Below the pieces are notes generated by a model that was given only the letters and a program-made list of their open reading frames with translations, was not told the origin of the DNA and did no database searches. From contig NZ_JBHTCT010000012.1 in NCBI RefSeq assembly GCF_042665595.1, positions 1 to 64,000 on the forward strand: 64,000 bases of DNA, given 5' to 3'. Positions 17,722 through 26,550 of this stretch are shown here, in pieces. The position numbers were made by a program, and so were the translations under genes. Each line of letters opens with the position of its first letter. Within the stretch, counting starts at the first letter, position 1. Source of the stretch: Bhargavaea changchunensis (GTDB lineage: Bacteria > Bacillota > Bacilli > Bacillales_A > Planococcaceae).

Positions 17722-18642
17722 ATGTCCCCATCTCTTTTCAAACGCCGTCAGCGCATCGTGTCGGTGACGATTGAATCCGACGCGATCCGTTATGCAGAGC
17801 TACGGTCCGCCAATCCGCTCGTGCTTGAGCGGGTCGGTGAGGTGCTGCTGCCGTCGGGTAGTGTCGATGGCGGCCAGGTCGCCGATCCGGCGGCGCTTGC
17901 TGCGGCGGTGGAGGGGGCGGTCGGGCAGTGGGGGATCGGACGCAGGCGTGTCCGGTTCCTCGCGCCCGATAATTATGTCATGATCCGAAAAGTGCAAACT
18001 CCGGCCGATGTCCCTGAAGATGAGCTGAAAGGCTACTTCTTCATTGAGATCGGCTCTTCTCTTTATTTGCCGTTCGACGATCCGCTGTTCGATGTCGTTC
18101 CGTATACCGGTGAAGGGGAAGAGCGGGAGTCGCTCATCATTGCCACTAAGGAAAGCGTGATCCGGCAATATGAGCGTGCGCTGGACGGTGCGAAGCTGAA
18201 GCCCGTGGAGTGTGACATCGCCCCGCTTGCCTTGTACCGCCTTGCTTATCTTCAGCATGGACTGGAAGAAAAACGGAACGTCCTGGTCGCTGATTTCCAT
18301 GACGGCAACCTCACCGTCTCGATCTTCCACAATCACCAACCGCTGTTCATGCGGCCGATTGATTTTGGGGAAGATGAGGACCGTTCGCCGGATGCCGCAT
18401 ACCGGGAGATTTCAAAAATCATCAATTTCTACACATTCAATATGATGGACGGCAACGAGACAATCGACTGCCTCTTCATTGCGGGTGAATACGAAGGGGC
18501 CGAGGAACTGAACCGGCTCTTCCGCGAACAGATGGGCCAGGAAACCGGGCATGTCCTGAAAGAACCGGCTGTAGATGCTGCCGGGTGGGAATGGCCGGCA
18601 AGATTCGACCGGGTGATCGGCCTGGCATTGAAAGAGGTGTAA
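17722..18642 (+). CDS. pilM: Pilus assembly protein PilM (actin-like)
   Basis: 306 aa with the PilM/FtsA-like ATPase layout. An N-terminal phosphate-binding strand (IVSVTIESDAIRYAEL) and VLVADFHDGNLTVSIF near 190-205 are seen. AAGGAGCTGACACC is the ribosome site. PilM sits on the cytoplasmic face and binds the PilN N-terminus; pilN and pilO follow directly. Confidence 0.8.
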   Translation: MSPSLFKRRQRIVSVTIESDAIRYAELRSANPLVLERVGEVLLPSGSVDGGQVADPAALAAAVEGAVGQWGIGRRRVRFLAPDNYVMIRKVQTPADVPEDELKGYFFIEIGSSLYLPFDDPLFDVVPYTGEGEERESLIIATKESVIRQYERALDGAKLKPVECDIAPLALYRLAYLQHGLEEKRNVLVADFHDGNLTVSIFHNHQPLFMRPIDFGEDEDRSPDAAYREISKIINFYTFNMMDGNETIDCLFIAGEYEGAEELNRLFREQMGQETGHVLKEPAVDAAGWEWPARFDRVIGLALKEV

Positions 18643-18645
18643 CGA

Positions 18646-19464
18646 TTGCTCGTCGATATCAACTTATTGCCGGAGCGGGAAAGAGGGGCCTCGAAGGCCC
18701 TTCTCGTCTCGCTCACCTTTATTGCGGCGGCACTCCTGTTCTGGCTGACGCTGTTCATCATGGCGGATCGGAATGCAGATGAAGCGGTCCGCCTCAATTC
18801 CCAGTCCGAACAGATCCGCAACCGCCAAGAGGAGCTGCGTTCCGTCATGACCGGCACAGACACGATGGCCGAACGCCAGCAGCTCGAGGCAACGGTCGGT
18901 TGGGCGGAAAGCTACCGTTATCCGACCGCGCCGCTCCTGCGGCAGCTTGTTTCTTATCTGCCGCTCCGCGGCTTCATCATGGACTACACCTACACCGGCC
19001 CGCATACGGCCGAACTCGAAATCCAGTTCGACCGCTACGAGCAGGCTGCCCATTACCTAGCCCGTCTTAAAGCCGCGGAGATCATAGATAACGCCGCGAT
19101 GACCGAAGTGACTGCGGAGCCGCTCGAGGAAGAGGAGCACGAAGAAGGGAATCCGGTTAATCCGGACGAGACGCTCGTCCCTCGATACCGTGCTGTGTAT
19201 ACGATCGAATTCGTCGATACCCGCGACGATGCGGAAGGAACAGCCGTAGGTGAAGAGCCGTTGGAAGGCGAGGAAGAAGAAGCGCCTGCCGAAGAGGAAG
19301 AAACCGATGTGAACGTCGATGTAAATCAGAACGTCGAGCAAAACGTCGACCAGAATGTTGAACAAAACGTCGAACAGGATAGCGATGCCAATACGGAAAC
19401 CGGTTCAGATCCGGCCGGTGAGCAGCCTGAAGACGGAACGGCGGAAGGGGGAGATGGACAGTGA
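18646..19464 (+). CDS. pilN: Pilus assembly protein PilN
   Basis: 272 aa starting at TTG. The N-terminal INLLPERER is the PilM-binding motif, followed by a membrane helix (about 20-45) and a coiled/ferredoxin-like region to about 150. The C-terminal ~80 residues are unusual: Glu-rich, then QNVEQNVDQNVEQNVEQ-type pentads near 230-250, probably disordered or coiled and extracellular. It overlaps the next gene by 4 bp. Confidence 0.8.
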   Translation: MLVDINLLPERERGASKALLVSLTFIAAALLFWLTLFIMADRNADEAVRLNSQSEQIRNRQEELRSVMTGTDTMAERQQLEATVGWAESYRYPTAPLLRQLVSYLPLRGFIMDYTYTGPHTAELEIQFDRYEQAAHYLARLKAAEIIDNAAMTEVTAEPLEEEEHEEGNPVNPDETLVPRYRAVYTIEFVDTRDDAEGTAVGEEPLEGEEEEAPAEEEETDVNVDVNQNVEQNVDQNVEQNVEQDSDANTETGSDPAGEQPEDGTAEGGDGQ

Positions 19465-20138
19465 GCCGGCTGAACTTGGATAAGAAAGAATTGATTTTGC
19501 TGTTCGCCTCTATTCTGTTCTTTATTTCACTTTTGCTGTATTCCTACTTCATGCTGTTCAACCCGGCACGTGACGAACGGCTTCAGGCACAGCAGTCGTT
19601 GCAGACGGAGCGCCAGGTGCTTTCCACGCTCCAGCAGCAGGTAGCGGGTGTTGAATACACGGAGCCCGCCAGCAGCCAGCCGCTCCAGCGGAAAGTGCCG
19701 GTGTTGCCGGTCGAGGAAATCGTCCTCCTGCAAGTCGGCAAGGCTGAAGTCGTTTCCGGTACGGAAATCCAGGGTGTTTCATTTTCTACGGGCGAGATGC
19801 TGATCGAAAACCCGCCGGAAGGTGTGGAAAGCGTCGATGAGCTTCTGACGACCGTCCAGATCACGTCCAAAGACTACGATGGCATCATCACGTTCATCGA
19901 GGAAGTGGAAAAACTCGAGCGAATCACCGTAACAGATGCCATCAGTTTCTCCGGTCCGACCGAAAAGCGGGAGGAAACGGAAGAGGACGAACCGATCCAG
20001 ATGGAGCTGACCTTCTCGTCGTTCTATCGTGACGACCTCGAATCCCTGAAAGAAGAGACTCCGAAGGCTCCTGCACCTCCGGCTTCAATGAAGGAAGATC
20101 CGTTCAAGTTCGAAGACGAATCGGAACAGGGGAACTGA
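19461..20138 (+). CDS. pilO: Pilus assembly protein PilO
   Basis: 225 aa with a GTG start overlapping the pilN stop. One membrane helix (LILLFASILFFISLLLYSYF, about 11-30), a Gln-rich coiled coil (about 38-65) and an extracytoplasmic domain whose ITSKDYDGIITFIEEVEKLE is typical of PilO. It forms the membrane-anchored alignment complex with PilN. Confidence 0.75.
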   Translation: MSRLNLDKKELILLFASILFFISLLLYSYFMLFNPARDERLQAQQSLQTERQVLSTLQQQVAGVEYTEPASSQPLQRKVPVLPVEEIVLLQVGKAEVVSGTEIQGVSFSTGEMLIENPPEGVESVDELLTTVQITSKDYDGIITFIEEVEKLERITVTDAISFSGPTEKREETEEDEPIQMELTFSSFYRDDLESLKEETPKAPAPPASMKEDPFKFEDESEQGN

Positions 20139-20141
20139 CCG

Positions 20142-20897
20142 ATGATATGGCTTTGGGCATCGTTCTTCTTTATTTACGGTCTCGTGTTCGGCTCTTTCTT
20201 CAACGTCGTCGGCCTCAGGGTCCCGGAAAAGCAGTCGATCGTCCGTCCGCCTTCCAGCTGCCCGAGTTGCGGGCGCCGGCTGACGGCGGCGGACCTGGTT
20301 CCGTTTTTCTCGTTCGTTTTTCTGAAGGGCAAGTGCCGGGGATGCGGCTCGAAGATCCACTGGGTGTATCCGGTGATGGAACTCCTGACCGGGATCGCCT
20401 TCGCGCTTGCTTATCTCCGGTTCGGATTTTCCGGGGAACTGGTGGTGGCACTGCTGTTCCTGTCGCTTCTCGTCATCATCACCGTCTCGGATATCGCCTA
20501 TATGCTCATCCCCGACAAGATTCTCCTTGCGCTCGGCATTCCGATTCTCCTGCTCAGGATCGTCTTCCCGACGGATCCGTGGTGGAGCGGACCGGCAGCG
20601 GCGCTGGTCATGCCGGCGCTGCTGCTACTGATCGCCATCGTGTCAAAGGGCGGCATGGGCGGCGGAGACATCAAGCTGTACGTGCCGATCGGACTCGTGC
20701 TCGGACTGACGGATTCATTCCTGTCGCTGTTCATCGCATCTCTGGTCGGGGCGGTTGCCGGTTTTATCATCCTGAAGCGGCAGGGCAAGGGACGGCGGAC
20801 GCCGGTTCCATTCGGCCCGTCGATCGCTTTCGGTGCGATGGTCGCATACCTATACGGCAATGAGATTGTCGGCTGGTATCTGAACCTGTTTGTTTGA
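20142..20897 (+). CDS. comC: Prepilin peptidase / N-methyltransferase (PilD/ComC)
   Basis: 251 aa, multi-pass. The N-terminal zinc-binding CPSC...CRGC pairs (about residues 43-72) and the two catalytic aspartates in VSDIAYMLIPD and GMGGGDIK are present. It cleaves the prepilin leaders encoded at 8184, 8756, 9311 and 17234. It occupies the same chromosomal place as B. subtilis comC, and probably would also serve competence pseudopilins encoded elsewhere. Confidence 0.92.
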   Translation: MIWLWASFFFIYGLVFGSFFNVVGLRVPEKQSIVRPPSSCPSCGRRLTAADLVPFFSFVFLKGKCRGCGSKIHWVYPVMELLTGIAFALAYLRFGFSGELVVALLFLSLLVIITVSDIAYMLIPDKILLALGIPILLLRIVFPTDPWWSGPAAALVMPALLLLIAIVSKGGMGGGDIKLYVPIGLVLGLTDSFLSLFIASLVGAVAGFIILKRQGKGRRTPVPFGPSIAFGAMVAYLYGNEIVGWYLNLFV

Positions 20898-20912
20898 CTC
20901 GATATATTTTTA

Positions 20913-20945
20913 GGACAAGACGACAGCCGTCTTGTCCTTTTTTAT
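20913..20945 (+). terminator. Terminator of the pilus operon
   Basis: GGACAAGACG (20913-20922) pairs perfectly with CGTCTTGTCC (20928-20937), with a 5-nt loop and a run of T. Confidence 0.93.
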
Positions 20946-20984
20946 CGTCCGGCTGGTATCGTTCCTCTTAAAAGGGGTGTTGTC

Positions 20985-21647
20985 ATGCGTTTACGGAAAA
21001 AGTATTCTCGCGGGGCGATCGCGATGGCCATGATGCACGGCTTCCTGATGGGGATCGGCGGCGTGCTGCTGTTCGGGTTCATCGTCATGTCGGAAGACGG
21101 TGGTACTGGAGGCGCGGAAACGCCGAAATCCGGGGAGACGGTACCGGCGGATGCGCAGCCGGCGAAGGAAGAAGCGAAAAAAGGGGAAGGCGAGGAGGCG
21201 ACAGGCAACCGGAAGACGATGTTCTTCGCCATCCAGCACGGCATGTTCTCCAGCTACGATGCGGCGACCGGGTTCCTCTCATCCCAGGCACAGCTCGACA
21301 AGGCGGCGATTGTCCGCGTGGAGGACAAGTTCTACCTCTGGTCATCGGTCCACCTGACCGATTCTGAGGCCCGTGCATCCGTCGTGAAGGACACATTCAT
21401 CAAGCCGTTCACGATCGACGCAGCGGCCTGTCCTGCCGAAACAAGCGGGAAACTCCCTGTTTTATTGGCAGGCCAGGAAGCGGCAAATTTCAATTTTGAT
21501 GATAAGACGAAAGATGATGCCCTGCCTGAAGGCTGGAAGAAAAATGTCGGCGCCGTGCAAGGGATCACGGAAGATCCGGACGTCATGAGACTGCATCTGG
21601 TCAGCCATTATACCGAGGCAGCTGACTGCCTCAAAATCGAATTTTAA
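20985..21647 (+). CDS. SpoIIB-like protein with SPOR-type domain
   Basis: 220 aa. A short basic N-terminus, one membrane helix (about 12-35), a low-complexity Glu/Lys linker (40-75) and a domain starting TMFFAIQHGMFSSYDAA that fits the SPOR pattern (hydrophobic, Q, G, F, A). In B. subtilis the gene between comC and maf is spoIIB, a SPOR protein helping septal peptidoglycan thinning during engulfment. Position and architecture agree, but sequence identity is not obvious. AAGGGGTG precedes the ATG. Confidence 0.55.
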   Translation: MRLRKKYSRGAIAMAMMHGFLMGIGGVLLFGFIVMSEDGGTGGAETPKSGETVPADAQPAKEEAKKGEGEEATGNRKTMFFAIQHGMFSSYDAATGFLSSQAQLDKAAIVRVEDKFYLWSSVHLTDSEARASVVKDTFIKPFTIDAAACPAETSGKLPVLLAGQEAANFNFDDKTKDDALPEGWKKNVGAVQGITEDPDVMRLHLVSHYTEAADCLKIEF

Positions 21648-21740
21648 GCCAGTTCCGGCGTTCAATTTTGTAAAGTGCAGATTTCTCTAATTCCCCCTCC
21701 TCGGCTATGATGGGAACAAACCGTTTAGGGGGAATGGCAT

Positions 21741-22346
21741 ATGGAATTCAAGACGAACCGGCAGGTGGTCCTCGCATCCGGATCGCCGAGGAGAAGTGAG
21801 CTGATGGGGGTGACAGGCATCCCGTTCATCGTCCGGAAGCCGCAAGTGGAAGAGCCGCCGATCCGGCAGGGGGAGGATCCGGCGAACTATGCAGAACGTC
21901 TTGCCAGGCTGAAGGCGATGGATGTGGCGGAGCATGAACAGGGATCCGTCGTGATCGGAGCGGACACGGTCGTGCATCAGGGTGGGAACGTGTACGGGAA
22001 ACCGGCCGACAGGGAAGAAGCCAAGGCGTTTCTTGAATCGCTCTGCGGAACGGCGCATTCCGTCTCGACAGGGGTCTGTGTGACGGACGGAGAACAGGAG
22101 CGCACTTTCTCGGTCACGACGGATGTCGGGTTCAGGGATGTCCCCGGTTGGATGATCGACCGGTACGTCGACTCCGGCGATCCGATGGACAAGGCCGGCG
22201 CTTACGGCATCCAGTCCGGAGGCGCGCTGTTCGTGAAGGAGATCAGGGGAGACTACCACGCTGTCGTCGGGCTTCCGGTCGCGGATGTGTTCGAGGTGCT
22301 GGATGAGATTGGCGTGATCGCCGGGGGAGAGGGGGACGAGCCTTGA
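21741..22346 (+). CDS. maf: Maf nucleoside-triphosphate pyrophosphatase
   Basis: 201 aa, with the Maf signature VLASGSPRRSELMG at residues 10-23 and the catalytic GADTVV near 73. Maf hydrolyses non-canonical or pyrimidine nucleotides and affects septation in B. subtilis. GGGGGAATGGCAT precedes the start. It overlaps radC by 4 bp, as in the usual maf-radC-mreB order. Confidence 0.92.
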   Translation: MEFKTNRQVVLASGSPRRSELMGVTGIPFIVRKPQVEEPPIRQGEDPANYAERLARLKAMDVAEHEQGSVVIGADTVVHQGGNVYGKPADREEAKAFLESLCGTAHSVSTGVCVTDGEQERTFSVTTDVGFRDVPGWMIDRYVDSGDPMDKAGAYGIQSGGALFVKEIRGDYHAVVGLPVADVFEVLDEIGVIAGGEGDEP

Positions 22347-23038
22347 CGACGGATCTGTATGTGCCGAAGATCAGCGAGCTTCATATCGCAGACAGGCCGA
22401 GGGAGCGGCTCATCCATCAGGGAGCCGAAAGCCTATCCAATCAGGAGCTGATCGCGATCCTGCTCCGGAGCGGCACAAGGCAGGAATCGGTGCTTCAGCT
22501 TTCCAACCGGGTTCTGGCCTTTTTTGACCGGATCCAGGACATGCAGCATGCGACGCTTGAAGAGATGACTTCTGTGAAAGGAATCGGAGAGGCAAAGGCG
22601 GTGCAGCTGCTGGCCGCCGTCGAACTCGGCAAGCGCCTCACCCGCAAACAGTCGACGGAACGCTATGTCATCCGCTCTCCGGAAGATGCAGCGGACTATC
22701 TCATGCCCGATATGTCGAACCTGAACCAGGAGCACTTCGTCGTCTTGTTCCTGAATGTGAAAAACGAAGTACTCCACAGCCGGACTATTTTTATAGGAAG
22801 TTTGAACTCCTCAATCGTCCATCCTAGGGAAGTATTCCGAGAAGCGGTCAAGCGCTCCGCGGCCTCCATCATCTGCGCCCACAACCACCCGAGCGGCAAC
22901 CCGGCCCCGAGCCCGGAAGACATCGAAGTCACCAAACGCCTTGCCGAAGCCGGAAAAATCGTCGGCATCGACCTCCTCGACCACATCATCATCGGCGACC
23001 ACAAATTCCTCAGTCTCAAGGAAGGCGACTTTATTTGA
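22343..23038 (+). CDS. radC: RadC family JAMM-domain protein
   Basis: 231 aa. An N-terminal helix-hairpin-helix region (SVKGIGEAKAVQLLAAVELG, about 75-94) and a C-terminal JAMM metalloprotease-like domain with HNHPSGNPAPSPED. The TTG start overlaps the maf stop, with AGGGGGA upstream. Its biochemical role is uncertain; the old DNA-repair assignment is not supported by later work on the family. Confidence 0.92.
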   Translation: MTTDLYVPKISELHIADRPRERLIHQGAESLSNQELIAILLRSGTRQESVLQLSNRVLAFFDRIQDMQHATLEEMTSVKGIGEAKAVQLLAAVELGKRLTRKQSTERYVIRSPEDAADYLMPDMSNLNQEHFVVLFLNVKNEVLHSRTIFIGSLNSSIVHPREVFREAVKRSAASIICAHNHPSGNPAPSPEDIEVTKRLAEAGKIVGIDLLDHIIIGDHKFLSLKEGDFI

Positions 23039-23287
23039 ATCTTTTAGATGAAATGGCCTTGTACGCAGGTGTTGATGATTAAATGATGCTCTATCGTTGA
23101 TTGCAGCGGAAGGCCCGAGACACCTGCGGGAAAAGCCGGACAGGCGAGACCCGCAGGACGCAGTCGCGGGGCTCGGCGCCGGCCCGCGGTAAGCGAGGGC
23201 CTGGAGTGAAAATCAACCCCACACTCTATCGATCAAAGCAAGAATATACTTACTTTAGTCTATTATGCGATATAGCTTCATATAAGA
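23039..23287 (+). repeat. Dispersed Bacillales repeat, copy B, in the radC-mreB gap
   Basis: The radC-mreB gap holds one repeat copy at about 23103-23215: AAGGCCCGAGACACCTGCGG, then GGGAAAAGCC and CCCGCAGGACGCAGTC, ending GAGTGAAAATCAAC. It is plus-oriented, with no terminator-type hairpin attached. Beyond it only the mreB promoter is seen. Confidence 0.7.
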
Positions 23288-23317
23288 TTGTCACTTTCTC
23301 GCGGAATCCGTTATAAT
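23288..23317 (+). promoter_or_regulatory. mreB promoter
   Basis: A -35 TTGTCA (23288-23293), 18-nt spacer and -10 TATAAT (23312-23317), 59 bp upstream of mreB. Confidence 0.7.
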
Positions 23318-23376
23318 GATGTGTATGATTTCAAACCGGCAACACTAACGGCCGCGCAGAAAGGGAGATTAATAGC

Positions 23377-24393
23377 GTGTTTGGACTCGGATCAAAAGAT
23401 GTCGGGATTGACCTCGGCACAGCAAATACATTGGTTTTCATTAAAGGTAAGGGGATTGTTCTCCGCGAACCGTCAGTCGTCGCGAAGAACGTCAAGACCG
23501 GGGAGATTGTCGCAGTCGGCAATGACGCGAAAAACATGATCGGCCGTACACCGGGCTCGATCATCGCAACTCGTCCGATGAAAGATGGTGTCATCGCGGA
23601 CTTCGACACAACAACAGCCATGATCGAGTATTACCTGCGCGAAGCACAGAAAGCATCCGGCGGAACTTGGAAAAAGCCGAACGTCATGATCTGTGTGCCA
23701 TACGGCATCACATCGGTTGAACAGCGTGCCGTGATTGACGCATCCCGCCAGGCGGGGGCAAAAGACGCCTTCACCATTGAAGAGCCGTTTGCGGCTGCAA
23801 TCGGCGCGAATCTGCCGGTATGGGAACCAACAGGCAGCATGGTCGTCGATATTGGTGGCGGGACGACGGAAGTGGCAGTCATCTCGCTCGGAGGCATCGT
23901 GACGAGCGAATCCATCCGCGTAGGCGGCGACGCCATGGACCAGGCAATTATCTCGTATATCCGCAAGACGTATAACCTGACGATCGGCGACCGCACGTCT
24001 GAGCAGATCAAGATTGAAATCGGCTCCGCCAAAGTCACCGACAAGCCGGAAAAGATGGAGATCCGTGGACGCGACCTGCTGACAGGCCTGCCGAAGACGA
24101 TCGAAATCTCTTCCGAAGAAATCGCGGAAGCCCTCAAGGAATCCATCACTGCGATCATCGACGGCGTGAAGAAGACCCTCGAGCATACACCGCCTGAGCT
24201 CTCCGCGGACGTCATGGAGCGCGGCATCGTGCTCACGGGCGGCGGCGCGCTTCTCGCCAACCTCGACAAGGTCATCGCGGAAGAAACGAATATGCCTGTA
24301 TCCATCGCGGAAGATCCGCTGGACTGTGTCGCAATCGGCACTGGGAAAGCGCTCGACAACTTCGATGTCATCAAGAAACAGCAAGCCAGATAA
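23377..24393 (+). CDS. mreB: Rod-shape-determining actin homologue MreB
   Basis: 338 aa with a GTG start after AAAGGGAG. The actin-fold phosphate 1 motif is GIDLGTANTLVF at residues 8-19, phosphate 2 is VVDIGGGTTEVAVI near 155, and the adenosine motif is GGGALL near 285. MreB filaments guide lateral wall synthesis with MreC, MreD and RodA. First gene of the mreBCD-minCD operon. Confidence 0.96.
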   Translation: MFGLGSKDVGIDLGTANTLVFIKGKGIVLREPSVVAKNVKTGEIVAVGNDAKNMIGRTPGSIIATRPMKDGVIADFDTTTAMIEYYLREAQKASGGTWKKPNVMICVPYGITSVEQRAVIDASRQAGAKDAFTIEEPFAAAIGANLPVWEPTGSMVVDIGGGTTEVAVISLGGIVTSESIRVGGDAMDQAIISYIRKTYNLTIGDRTSEQIKIEIGSAKVTDKPEKMEIRGRDLLTGLPKTIEISSEEIAEALKESITAIIDGVKKTLEHTPPELSADVMERGIVLTGGGALLANLDKVIAEETNMPVSIAEDPLDCVAIGTGKALDNFDVIKKQQAR

Positions 24394-24411
24394 TACGGGA
24401 GTGAAGGCAGC

Positions 24412-25329
24412 ATGCCGCAGTTTTTCTCGAACAAACGGCTGATCCTCCTCCTCGTCGGTGTCATCGTGCTGGTCGCCCTGATCTTCTTCTCGCTCAGGGA
24501 CCGCGACCACGCGAACTTGCCCGAACAGATCGTAAAAGATGTTGTCGGCTTCGGACAGCAACTGTTCTCGAAGCCGGCGCACTACATAACGGACCTGGTC
24601 GATGATGTGGATTCACTCCTGAACACCTATGAGGAGAATCAGCGCCTGCGCAAGCGGCTCGTCGAATATGCGGCCGTACAGGCAGAGCTCAGTGATGTCC
24701 GCAATGAGAACAAGCGGCTGAAGGACATTGTCGGCAAGAAGGATGACCTTCGGGACTATGAGCCGATCCATGCCTCGGTCCTGGCAAGGAACCCGGACCA
24801 ATGGGAAGAGAAGATTGTCATTGACCGGGGTGAGACGCACGGCATCAAAAAGAACATGGCGGTCATGACCGCCGACGGGCTCATCGGGAAAGTCATATTG
24901 ACGACGCCGTTCACGTCTACCGTCCAGCTGCTCGCGACACAGGATCCGGATTACCGGGTGTCCGCGCTTGTCACGGGCAAGACGGAAGCGTTCGGCCTCA
25001 TCGAAGGATATGACACCGAGCGGCGGGAGCTGATCCTCAAGAGGATCGATTCCGCGCATGAGATCAAGGAAGGCCAAAAGGTCATTTCCTCGGGTCTCGG
25101 TGGCATCTTCCCGAAAGGCCTCCTGATCGGGGAAATCACGGAAGTGACGACCGATGACTTCGGGCTGACGAAGCAGGCTCATATCAAGCCGGCTGCCGAC
25201 TTCGCGATGCTGGAGCATGTAATCGTCACCAAGCGGACATCGACTGCGGTCGACGGCTCGGATGCCGGCAACACGGGAGAGGCAATGGATAAAACGGCGG
25301 ATGGCGGGAAAGACGGGGACGGCTCATGA
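24412..25329 (+). CDS. mreC: Rod-shape-determining protein MreC
   Basis: 305 aa: one N-terminal membrane helix (about 7-24), a coiled coil (about 65-105) and the extracytoplasmic beta-barrel domain with VIDRGETHGIKKNMAV and GLIGKV motifs. The C-terminal ~30 residues are Asp/Gly-rich. It forms the scaffold of the elongation complex. It overlaps mreD by 4 bp. Confidence 0.93.
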   Translation: MPQFFSNKRLILLLVGVIVLVALIFFSLRDRDHANLPEQIVKDVVGFGQQLFSKPAHYITDLVDDVDSLLNTYEENQRLRKRLVEYAAVQAELSDVRNENKRLKDIVGKKDDLRDYEPIHASVLARNPDQWEEKIVIDRGETHGIKKNMAVMTADGLIGKVILTTPFTSTVQLLATQDPDYRVSALVTGKTEAFGLIEGYDTERRELILKRIDSAHEIKEGQKVISSGLGGIFPKGLLIGEITEVTTDDFGLTKQAHIKPAADFAMLEHVIVTKRTSTAVDGSDAGNTGEAMDKTADGGKDGDGS

Positions 25330-25850
25330 TCCGGCTCCTCATTCCTCTTGTCGCCGTCGTTTTATTCTATGTGGAGCCGGTGTTCGGCCTGTTTTCGCCG
25401 ATTGAGGTCGGCGGGGAACTCCGCTATCTCATCCCCAGGTTTCTGATCATGTTCCTGATCTTTGTCGGAGTCTACTACAGCCGGCAGCGTGCCCTCGTGT
25501 ACGCAATCATTTTCGGACTCTTGTACGATTTATTTCACATTGATATTATTGGACTATACGCCTTCCTGTACCCGGCCGTCTGCCTGCTGGCAATCTGGGC
25601 CGTGAAGCACATCCATAAACATATAATCGTCGTCACGCTCATTACGCTGCTTCTCGTGGCGGTCCTTGAGACGGCGCTTTACGGATTCTTCACACTGATC
25701 GGGTTTATCGGGATGCCATTTGGAGAATTCATCACGACACGACTCGTGCCGACGATGATTGCCAACTCGGTGTTCCTCGTCCTGTTGGGCTGGGTGTTCA
25801 AATCGCTTGCCAACCGGCGGAGCATCCAGAAGAGGGAAGGAATGTTGTAA
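25326..25850 (+). CDS. mreD: Rod-shape-determining protein MreD
   Basis: 174 aa, almost wholly hydrophobic with five or six membrane segments and the family stretch GLLYDLFHIDIIGLYAFLYP near 62-81. It is the membrane partner of MreC. Its ATG overlaps the mreC stop. Confidence 0.9.
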   Translation: MIRLLIPLVAVVLFYVEPVFGLFSPIEVGGELRYLIPRFLIMFLIFVGVYYSRQRALVYAIIFGLLYDLFHIDIIGLYAFLYPAVCLLAIWAVKHIHKHIIVVTLITLLLVAVLETALYGFFTLIGFIGMPFGEFITTRLVPTMIANSVFLVLLGWVFKSLANRRSIQKREGML

Positions 25851-25868
25851 GCATGGAGGAGAATTGGG

Positions 25869-26549
25869 GTGACGCAAGTGACTAGAAAACAGCTTGTCAT
25901 GATCAAAGGAACGAAGTCGGGCCTCGTGTTGCGCCTTGACGACCAATGCTCCTATTCCGAACTGATGTCGGAACTTGAGCAGAAAGTCCGGGAGGAGGCG
26001 CTCGAGGGGACGACGGAGATCCAGCTACACCTCGGCAACCGGTACTGCACCGATGAGCAAGTAAAGGAGCTCATCAACTGTGTACAGAAATCTCCCCATC
26101 TCCGAGTATCCAAAGTGCAGAGTGACGTCATCCGTGTGGAAGAGTGCAACCGCCTCATCAAGGAGAGCCAGTCCGAAACGTTTGTCGGTATCGTGCGCTC
26201 CGGACAGGTCGTGCAGGCGGAGGGCGACCTCGTCATCATCGGTGACGTCAACCCGAACGGGAAGGCCATCGCGAACGGGAACATCTTTGTCCTCGGCCGG
26301 CTGAAGGGCATCGCCCACGCCGGTGCAGGAGGCAATCGGGACGCGGTCATCGCAGCTTCCTGGCTGGAAGCGACTCATCTGATGATCGCCGATAAAGTGG
26401 AGACGATGACGGACGAACTGACAATTCTGTCCGAACGTCCGGAAATGGAATGTGCCTACATCCACCGGAGCGGCTTCATCGCCATCGACCGACTTCAGGA
26501 GCTCCGTATCCTGAGGCCGTATCTATCTACATTCAAGGGAGGAAGCTAA
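25869..26549 (+). CDS. minC: Septum site-determining protein MinC
   Basis: 226 aa with an N-terminal FtsZ-inhibiting domain and the C-terminal beta-helix with GDVNPNGKAIANGNIFVLGR, which is typical of MinC. GGAGGAGAATTGG precedes the GTG start. It acts with MinD to block division near the poles; minD starts two bases after the stop codon. Confidence 0.92.
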   Translation: MTQVTRKQLVMIKGTKSGLVLRLDDQCSYSELMSELEQKVREEALEGTTEIQLHLGNRYCTDEQVKELINCVQKSPHLRVSKVQSDVIRVEECNRLIKESQSETFVGIVRSGQVVQAEGDLVIIGDVNPNGKAIANGNIFVLGRLKGIAHAGAGGNRDAVIAASWLEATHLMIADKVETMTDELTILSERPEMECAYIHRSGFIAIDRLQELRILRPYLSTFKGGS

Positions 26550-26550
26550 T

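Noticed and set aside
23473..24582. Long minus-strand frame of 369 codons opposite mreB
   Set aside because: Shadow of the GC-rich third-position bias of mreB, which is certain.
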